Shown in pieces: positions 1-7,378 of a DNA stretch of 14,064 nucleotides. Below the pieces are notes generated by a model. It saw only the letters and a program-made list of their open reading frames with translations, was not told the origin of the DNA and searched no databases. The stretch is taken from contig KQ481993.1 in NCBI GenBank assembly GCA_001430745.1, positions 495,204 through 509,267 on the forward strand, in the 5' to 3' direction. The position numbers were made by a program, and so were the translations under genes. This DNA is from Auxenochlorella pyrenoidosa (lineage: Eukaryota; Chlorophyta; Trebouxiophyceae; Chlorellales; Chlorellaceae). How positions within the stretch are numbered: the stretch's first letter is position 1; every line of letters starts with the position of its first letter.

Positions 1-187
1 GGNGGNGGGGGGGNGGGGGGNGGCAGGCGCGAGTGGTGTTACCGTGTGGCGCCAGCAGTGGCGCTGTGCAGGCACAGTGCAGCAGCCAGCAGACGCCGGC
101 ATCCTGGCGTGCCATCCTTTCTTCAACGCTGCCATGGCCCCCAAAAGCCAGCCAGACGAGGTGTGCCATGCACCCCCTGCGCCGCAG
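1..187. other. Assembly-edge sequence and probable intron upstream of the first recognisable exon
   Basis: The first ~21 bases are a G-run with five N's, typical of a contig edge or gap. From about 22 to 187 I see no sequence that aligns with the cysteine synthase family with confidence, although the frame used by the following exon is open here. The segment ends in a usable 3' splice site (AG at 186-187). It is best read as intron, possibly with a small piece of an upstream exon (see the 27-nt finding). Confidence 0.5.
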
Positions 188-1720
188 GCTCTGGGCGCAG
201 AGGTGCAGCGGCTGAGGCCCGTGTCCATCACCCACCCCGACCACTTTGTCAACGTGGCTCGACGGCGCGCGGCGGAGCAGCCCAATGCCATCTTTGCAGA
301 CCAATTTGAGAACCCAGCCAACTTCAGGGCCCACCTGAGGACGGGTGGGTGCTGGCACGGCCGTCAATTTACATGGTTGCCAGCTAGAGCAGGTGGCAAG
401 GTGGGCCCGAGCAGCTGCAAGAGGACTGCTGTGTAGCCCCTGCCGCAGGCCAGGGCCCCAGCGTGCGCACCTTCTCCAATCTGTCACTGCCTCAAGAGTC
501 AGGAACCTGTCGCCGGTGCCATGGCCTGCTGCTTCTTATGTCACCCTCCCCTTTGCAACCCGGCCTGCAGGGCAGGAGATTTGGGAGCAGACGGGGGGCA
601 GGGTCGACGCGTTTGTGTCGGGCGCGGGGACTGGGGGCACCATTGCAGGCGTGTCCAGCTACCTCAAGCAGCGGCGGCCGGGGGTGCAGGTCTTCCTGAT
701 AGACCCGCCTGGCAGCAGCCTGTATAACAAGGTGGCAAAGGGCATGAGGGTGGTGCTGTCATGAGTGTATGCTTGCATGCTGGGGTTTTGGAGAGATGGA
801 GTGTTGGGCTGGCTTCAGAGGCCGAGGAGGCCTGCGAGCTTGTCTTGGCTGTCCTGATGCGTGGGTCCTTCTCTTGCACGACTGCATTCAGTGTGCACCC
901 TGCCTGCTGTTGGCCGCCTGTCGTCCCGTGCATGCTTGCTTGCCTGCCTGCTTGCACCGGCAATAGGTCCCCCTTGGGTTGGTGGCTGCAGGTGACGCGC
1001 GGTGTAATGTACACACGAGAGGAGGCGGAAGGCAAGCGCCTGCGGCATCCATTCGACACAATCACAGGTGCCATGGGAAGGGTGCGATTGTGCGGCTGCT
1101 ACCAAAGCCTGGTGGGGCTGATGTGCGCTCAGCCCTGCACGTGGGGAACACATGTCCCTCGCCCTTGCAGCTGCAGACCCCGGGTGCTGAGGCCTGCTGC
1201 CCTGTATTCTGCAGAGGGCATTGGCATCAACCGCCTGACCCAAAACTTCACGCGTGCGCAAGTGGACCACGCATTCAAGGGCACCGACCGAGAGGCAGTC
1301 GAGATGGTGAGAGGGGAGGGGTCCAGCGCCGCGGGCGTACCCTGGACGCATCACCTGCATGCAGTGCATCACGTGACGCACATGTGGCCTGCAGAAGCGC
1401 ATTGGCAGGCATGGGAGGCCCCAGCATGCTTGGCCCGGATCTGCTTGGGCAACTGTCTGTCACTCCCGGCCCTGCCCTGTCCTCGCTGGCAGGCACAGTA
1501 CCTGCTGCGCAACGAGGGCCTGTTTGTGGGCAGCAGCGCGGCGATGAACTGCGTGGGCGCGGTCAAGGCGGCGCGGCGGCTGGGGCGGGGGCACACCGTG
1601 GTGACGGTGCTGTGTGACGGAGGGCACCGCCACCTGTCCAAGTTCCACTCGCCGGCCTACCTGGCAGAGCACGGCCTGACCCCGGCGGCGACAGGCACAT
1701 CACTTAACTTTGTGGCATGA
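188..1720 (+). CDS. Cysteine synthase-like PLP-dependent enzyme (fold type II), 3' part
   Basis: The 3' five exons of a cysteine synthase/CBS-family enzyme; the start and the PLP lysine lie off the left edge. Exons: 188-344, 571-731, 992-1067, 1215-1306, 1493-1720. The joins give a continuous protein with [17 protein letters not shown], the PLP phosphate-binding loop [33 protein letters not shown], then GSSAAMN, whose serine pairs with the PLP ring nitrogen in this fold, and [10 protein letters not shown] near the C-terminus. The wording resembles the fungal and algal 'cysteine synthase 2' group (yeast Mcy1/YGR012W type) more than plastid O-acetylserine sulfhydrylase. From the family, the likely reaction is beta-replacement forming cysteine from an activated serine; substrate and location cannot be read here. 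The introns at 1068-1214 and 1307-1492 are in frame and stop-free. The gene converges on the sugar transporter. Class is confident, exact substrate is not. Confidence 0.9.
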
Positions 1721-2127
1721 TAGGCTCCCTCGCCCGGCTGCCTTGGCCAACAACCTTCTTCCACTTGTGAGAATCCACCACCATCGGAAGGAACGAGAAA
1801 TTGGGGCAGGATTGGCGGCCTTACCGAAGGCCAAACCACAGACACACTGCCGCGTCGCGGCGTCGGGGCCGGAGCCCGCCGCCTGCGGCGCCCTCCAGCT
1901 CAAGGGACCAGGCCGCCTTGCTTACTCTACTTACTGAAGACAAGGGCAGTGCAGAGCAGGGCAGGCAGGGTGCATGCAAAGGCATACCTAAGTGGGGACG
2001 GCCTGATGTGAGCAGCTGACCATGAGACGGTCCTGTTGCGTGAATTGGGGGCTGAAAGGCAGCACAGGAAGCGGCCGTGCTCGCGCTGGGCACCCCGGCA
2101 GCGGCCCTCGCCGCCGCCGCCGCCGCC
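1721..2127. other. Convergent intergenic region (3' UTRs of genes 1 and 2)
   Basis: This 407-nt gap lies between the stop of the cysteine synthase-like gene (plus) and the stop of the sugar transporter (minus), so it should hold both 3' ends. I found no TGTAA-type algal poly(A) signal for either strand. A small hairpin is visible at 1817-1832: GGCCTT, a 4-nt loop, then AAGGCC. A CCG microsatellite lies at the transporter side. No coding sequence is supported. Confidence 0.6.
2111..2125. repeat. (CCG)5 microsatellite next to the transporter stop codon
   Basis: Five CCG units on the plus strand. On the minus strand this is a GGC run that starts two bases after the TAG stop of the sugar transporter, so it would form the first bases of its 3' UTR. 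Confidence 0.85.
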
Positions 2128-5100
2128 CTACTCGCCCACCAGCTGCGCACGTATGCTCTGCGCGCTGCGCTGCTTGGTCTCCACCATGCGGGCCTCCAGG
2201 AACAGGAAGGCTGCCACATTCAGGGCGGCATACACAAGGTAGGAGCCTGCAGCAGCAGGGGGGCATGGTGCGGAGGGTTGTGCCACAGGGAGGACGGGCG
2301 GCCCAGCGCGCTCCTGGCAGCATGCAGATGGCATGCGCACTTGGCGGGTGGGCGCCGAGAGTGACGAGCAGCTGGGGAGGCGCGCTGGTGCAGAGGCCTG
2401 CCATGCAGAGGTGCCAGCACGGCTCGCATACACACACAGCCAGACAGCCTGAGCTCGCTGCGCCCCGGGCTGGCGCCGCGAGGCCCGTGCAGTGGCGCCC
2501 ACCTGCTATGCCCAGCGCCGCCAGCATGGCTGGGAAGGTGGACCCCACCACCAGGTTGGACAGCCAGTTGAGGGAGGTGCTGAAGGCCTGCGGGGCGAGG
2601 TGCCAGGTTTTGAGCACAGTGGCTTGCATGTGCGCGCCCCCCGCAGCAAGGCCTGCTCAGGGCGGGCAGGGCCTCCACGCGGCCAGCCGGGCAGCCCTGC
2701 TCCTTTGCCCCCACCACCCGTTGACATCTGCATGCCTGCCCACCAGCCCCAGAACCCAGGCCCCCGCTATTCCGCGGCATGCAGCCGGCACCCCGCCCGG
2801 TGCAACAACCACCCACGTGCATGTCTGCCCATGCGCAGCCCAGCTGTGCAGGGCGGGCCCCCACCTGCGCTGTGCCCATGATCTCCTGGGGCAGCACCTC
2901 TGGCATATAGAGGTAGGGGATGGGCCCGGCGCCCAGCGCAAAGAAGGCCATGTAGCACAGCACGCAGCCCAGGGAGGCGGGGCCTTCCAGCGCCCCGGGG
3001 GCTGCAGGGCGCGAAAGGGGGGGGGGGGGGGCATTCGCACAGACGGCGCGAGTCTGGCACGTGGGCTCCCACCGGGGCAGCAGGAGGGGGCAAGGCGGGG
3101 CAAAGCAAGCGGTACAGCTTATTGCTCCCTCGGGAAGCGTGCGCATGCCAGCCTGGCCTGGACTGGCCAGCTCACTGTGCAGCTGCATCACGGCGGACAG
3201 CGCGGCCAGGCACGCGGCCATGCCGGCAAAGGAGGTGAGGAGCAGTAGCCGGCGGCCAGAGCGGTCCATCAGCAGTGCCGCCACCACGGTGAAGCCTGCA
3301 GGGGGCGCAGCCCAAGGACGCATGTACACGCATGTGTCAAGGAAAGGCGCGGAGAAGCGACCACGGCCTGTGCGCGCGCTGCAGGCACAGGGCAGGCAGA
3401 CAGCAGGCCGGTCCTACATTGCCGCGCCCTCCCCCCACCACGCACACAAACGCGACCGGGCGGGTGGCCAGTCTCACACCCAACCACACACAGCCACACA
3501 CACACGCCGCCCCCGCCCCATGCACCCACCCAGGTTGGTCAGCCCCATGGCGATGCTGCCCAGGATGGGCGACTGCAGGCCGGCCTGCTGGAAGACCTGC
3601 GGGCGGGAGGGCAGTCACGGCAGAGCACGCGGCAGGGTAACGCGCTGTCAACTGACCCCCCCGCCTGCTGTGACGTAGCATACCGCGGCACAGCCTCTCT
3701 GCCGCGACCACCAGACTGAAGTTGTAATCCTGCGTGGTACCATGATTGTCACTGGCCCCCGCCCTGCCCCTGCCCGGCCCACCTGGGTGCTGAAGAAGAT
3801 GACTGTGTTGATGCCCGAGGCCTGCTGCGCCAGCGGCAGCGCCGCCGCCAGCACCATGACGCGGCGGTACCGCGGCGCCGCCAGCGCGCCCCACCCCAGG
3901 TGCTCCTGCTCGGCCGGCCCCACGCCTGGCCCCTCCCCCAACCCCGCCGGGGTGCCCAGCAGCGGCTGCTCGGTGTCAGCCAGCCCAGAGGCGCTGGGGC
4001 CTGCAGCCGCGGCTGCCTGCTGTCCCTGGGCTGCGGCAGCGGCCTGCACCTTTGGGTGGTGGTCCTCGGGGCGGAACGCGCGGCCGTGCAGGCGGCGCAG
4101 GGCGCGCGCAGCGCGGTCGGCGCGCCCAGCGCGCAGCAGCCAGGCCGGCGACTCTGGGCAGAGCGCCAGCGCTGTCGCCTGCAGCAGCGCGGGGCCTAGC
4201 GCGGCGGCAAACATGATGCGCCTGCAGGGTGGGTGAGGGAGGAGAGCCAGGCTGGGCAGCTGAGCGGTGCAATGGGGAGCCGGTGCCAAGGAGGCCACCA
4301 TTTGTGCCTGCGATGCAAACAACTGCGTGGAGCGCGTCAGGCAGTCAAGCAGGTGAAGGGTGGCCAGGGAACACAGGCAGCAGCAGCGGCGGGCCAGTGC
4401 GCAGCCTCACCACCATGCCACCTCGTGCCCCAGCAGCTGCACGGTAGCTTCCCCAGCTTCGTAGGGGAAGCCGATGAGGTAGGCAGCAAGGATCCCCACG
4501 TTGATGAACACCTGTGCAGGCAGGCGCGGTGGGTAAAGGGGTGGAAGGTGGCTTGCTGAGGCGGGGGGTGAGAGTGGGGTTCTTGCTGGTTGCAGAGCAG
4601 GCGGGAGCAGTCATGCGCCGCCACGAACGACACCTGCACCCTCCCAGGCAGCGGCAGAAGGCAGCGGCGCCCTGCGCCGCCCCGCACACCTGCGTCAGCG
4701 TGCCGAGCGCGCCGCGGATGGCGAGTGGGGCGGTCTCAGCCAGGTAGCGAGGCACCAAGACCGAGGCCGCACCGCAGCCCAGCCCAGCTAGCGCGCGCCC
4801 CACCAGCATCGGCGCCAGCCGCCCGGCGCACATGCTGAGTGCTGTGCCCGCCAGCAGCAGCGCGTTGTTCAGCACGCCGGCGGTGCTGCAGGGAGAGACG
4901 TTGGGGGCCAAGTCCATCAGTGCGATGGTGGCAAGGGGTGCAGCATGGGGTGTGGCGGCGCAGGGCGCAGGCCGAATTGCTGCCGCAGCGACAACAGGGA
5001 TCGCTGCCTGCTGCCTGCTCGTCCTGCCTACAGCTCCGCACCCCCCATGAGCCGCTCACACGCTGTGCCCTGCTGGCGATTCCTGAAGGCAACATGGGCC

Positions 5101-5601
5101 CACCCCACAAGGGCTCACCGGGGGCCCAGCCGGTCGGCGGCGCGCCCGACTGCCAGCGCGCCCAGGGTCGCGGCGGCGATGAGCACCCCCACCAGCGCCG
5201 CGGCATGCTGGCCGCCGCCCAGGTCGGCTTCCACATACTGCCCAGACGTGTTGAGGACGCCGATGTGGTAGCCTGCAAGGGGTGTGGGTTGCGGACATGT
5301 GCAGCAGCACCGACTCGTTGGCAAGGCTTTCCCTTGCTCCCTCACACGCAAAGCAGGACGTAGACAAGACCCTGTGCATGAGCGCTAGGAACCCTGTGAG
5401 GGAGTGCGGCCGGGTGCCGAGGTTGCAAGGAGGCGGGCGGTGCTCATTGGCGGGAGAGGTGGGAGGGCGTCGTCGGCAGCAGCGGGCTGGCAGGTTGAGC
5501 TGCGGAACGCATTGCATGTTTCGTCTCTCACCAAACTGCACGCTGCCGAGCAGGCAGGCGCCTGCGGAGAGCCACAGAAGCAGCGGGTAGCCCTCCCCCA
5601 T
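2128..5601 (-). CDS. Sugar porter family MFS transporter (hexose transporter-like), 10 exons
   Basis: A complete 12-TM-type sugar/H+ symporter or facilitator. Exons in transcript order: 5532-5601, 5119-5272, 4690-4885, 4411-4511, 3783-4221, 3530-3596, 3176-3295, 2865-3001, 2503-2587, 2128-2246. They sum to 1488 nt, 495 aa, with every splice phase matching. Family marks in order: VQFGYHIGVLN in TM1 (~22-32), GRAADRLG in loop 2-3, PESPAWLL (196-203), QQASGIN in TM7 (306-312), DRSGRR (353-358), GPIPYLYMPE (408-417), and VETKQRS near the C-terminus, a variant of the PETKG motif. It looks closest to the GLUT/plastidic glucose transporter style. The central loop after TM6 carries an Ala/Gln/Gly/Pro-rich stretch. 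The ATG at 5601 leaves only a few residues before TM1, so an upstream exon or presequence cannot be excluded. Substrate and membrane are not determinable. It is divergent from UFC1. Confidence 0.92.
3017..3031. repeat. G15 homopolymer (C15 on the coding strand) inside a transporter intron
   Basis: An uninterrupted run of 15 G's on the plus strand. On the transporter's sense strand it is a C15 run beginning about 15 nt upstream of the intron's 3' splice site at 3002-3003, so it forms the polypyrimidine tract of that acceptor. Such runs are prone to length error in assembly. Confidence 0.9.
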
Positions 5602-5889
5602 ATGTGCGAGCTCCGACACGCAGATACACGGTCTGCGGGACGATCCAGCAGGGAAGGAGCGACTGTGGCGCTCAGAAGATGCTCAGACATTCTTGGTGTG
5701 CCCAGCCTTCTTCCCGTGCATCATTGAGTTGCCGATCCCACATTGTGAACACCAATATTCTTCACACATCTGTGTCGCAAGGCAGCGGCTTGCACACCCG
5801 GAGTGAACGTGCCTGCCCGCGGCTTGCAGTGCGCTTACCGCCTCAGCTTCGCCCAGCACTTCAGCAGCACTTCGGCAGGAGTCACAACA
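5602..5889. promoter_or_regulatory. Divergent upstream region shared by the sugar transporter and UFC1
   Basis: 288 nt separate the proposed start codons of the minus-strand transporter and plus-strand UFC1, so both promoters and 5' UTRs should lie here unless the transporter has a further 5' exon. The middle (about 5720-5770) is noticeably less GC-rich than its surroundings and holds a CCAAT element at 5752-5756, about 134 nt before the UFC1 ATG. No clear TATA box is seen on either strand. Promoter function is inferred from position only. Confidence 0.45.
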
Positions 5890-7000
5890 ATGGGCGATCA
5901 ATCGTGGGACCCCACCACTCGCGCCACGGTGCAGAAAATCCCGCTGCTCACCGTCAAGGCGGGGCCGCGTGACAAGGAGGAGTGGCAGAAGCGGCTCAAG
6001 GAGGTAAGGGCTTTCCTGGCAAGCCTCCGTTCGTGCAAAGTAACCAGCGCTCCCGCCGCCACACGGCCCCCGCCAGCTGCCGATCGCAGCTCAGTTCCCT
6101 GCCCCCTGCCCTCTGTGCAGGAACTGCAAGCGCTGATCAAGTACATTGAGATCAACAAAGCGGCAGACCTGGACTGGTTCACCATCAAGCCGTCCAACAA
6201 GGAGGGCACGCACTGGAGCGGCAAGTGCTGGTGCGTGCTGCTGGGATTGGGAGGGGTGGCTTGGCTGGCACTGCCGGCTGACAGCGTCTGCCGCTTGTGT
6301 GCAGTGCCTCGTCAAATGCCACTGGCTCGCAGGTGCTGTGCCTGCTGCTCACTACCATTGGGGGCCTTGCCGCCCTGGACATGCGCCCGCCCATGTCGGT
6401 GAAGCGCCCCCTCCCCACGCCTCGCGCCCACTGCTTGCTGAGCGTTGCTTCTGGCCTAATGCTATAAACCCTAAATGGCCTGCAGGTACGTCCATGACCT
6501 CATCAAGTACGAGTTTGACTTCCAGGTGGGGCGCAGCTGGTGGTTGGCAGGGCGTGCTGAGAGGAGGCCGCCATTGGTCGGCCATGCATCGAGCTGCGTC
6601 GCTGCCGCAGCCCTGTCCCGCTCGACACGCCATGCGCGGCACTTCATCAGCATACCACCACCTGTCAGGCCGGGAATCCGAGCTGGCCTCATCCAGCAAC
6701 AAGCCGCCAACAGCAGCCCCATCCCCGTCACCCCCCACCCCCTGCACACCGCCGCAGTTTGACATCCCCGCCACCTACCCGGCCACTGCCCCCGAGATCG
6801 AGCTGCCGGAGCTGGAGGGCAAGACGGCCAAGATGTACCGCGGCGGCAAGATCTGCCTCACGATACACTTCAAGCCGCTGTGGGCCAAGAACTCGCCGCA
6901 CTTTGGCGTCGCGCATGCGCTGTGCCTGGGGCTGGCGCCCTGGCTGGCGGCAGAGGTGCCCTTCCTGGTGGAGAGCGGCGCCGTCAAGGCCAAGGCCTGA
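5890..7000 (+). CDS. UFC1: UFM1-conjugating enzyme UFC1 (E2-like), 4 exons
   Basis: E2-like enzyme that takes UFM1 from UBA5 and passes it, with the UFL1 ligase, to targets such as ribosomal protein uL24 at the ER. Exons 5890-6003, 6121-6230, 6486-6525 and 6758-7000 total 507 nt, 168 aa; human UFC1 is 167 aa. It aligns almost end to end: [10 protein letters not shown] (23-32), the [12 protein letters not shown] stretch ending at Trp75, [44 protein letters not shown], then HFKPLW and the GLAPWLA helix. The catalytic cysteine is Cys121 in GGKICLT. The TAK motif (111-113) stands where classic E2s have HPN, as is typical of UFC1. The residue after CLT is Ile, where human has Asp. The ATG at 5890 is chosen because it gives the family length and has a good context (ACAACAATGG). 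Identification is secure. Confidence 0.97.
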
Positions 7001-7378
7001 GGGCAGCGCAAGCTGGTGCTCGCCCGCCCCGGCCACTTTCCTGTTGTAGCGGGCAGCTCGACCGAGTTAGGCAGGCAGGCAGCTGACTGAAGCAGGTTGG
7101 GTGCGAGCGGCATGCGCCGCTGGCTGCCCAGTAGTTTGGACACTAGGTAGGCTTGACCTATTTGTAGCTGTTGGACCACACTGTCATTTAAATGCTGCAG
7201 CTTCCAAGTGAGCACTGACAGCAGAAATGAGAAAGGATGCAGGAGCAAGATGCAGTGGCATGTGCACGACGCGAGGTGGCAGCATGAGGCAGTGAGGGTG
7301 GCAGAACCCTATCCTCGCCGGCAGCCTGTTGCACACGTCCCTCCTCTGCCTGTATCCGGGTTGGAGATCGCAGCTACC
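7001..7378. other. Intergenic region: 3' UTR of UFC1 and upstream region of the reductase gene
   Basis: 378 nt between the UFC1 stop and the proposed reductase start. I find no TGTAA, only TGTAG variants at about 7044 and 7163, which may or may not act as poly(A) signals. A short inverted repeat (GCGGC, 4-nt loop, GCCGC) lies at 7107-7120. A 10-bp AT-rich palindrome CATTTAAATG lies at 7185-7194, standing out in GC-rich DNA about 185 nt before the reductase ATG; it could be a promoter element. No gene is supported. Confidence 0.5.

Noticed and set aside
1..21. Telomeric or functional G-rich repeat at the left edge
   Set aside because: The run is plain G with N's and shows no TTTAGGG-type unit; it is best explained by a low-quality assembly edge.
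2022..3248. 408-codon open frame on the plus strand
   Set aside because: It is antisense to the well-supported transporter exons and runs through their introns. The composition (Ala, Arg, Gly, Pro) and lack of any family match are those of a chance frame in GC-rich DNA.
5803..5889. In-frame N-terminal extension of UFC1
   Set aside because: The extension begins at GTG, not ATG, and UFC1 proteins are about 167 aa; starting at 5890 gives 168 aa.
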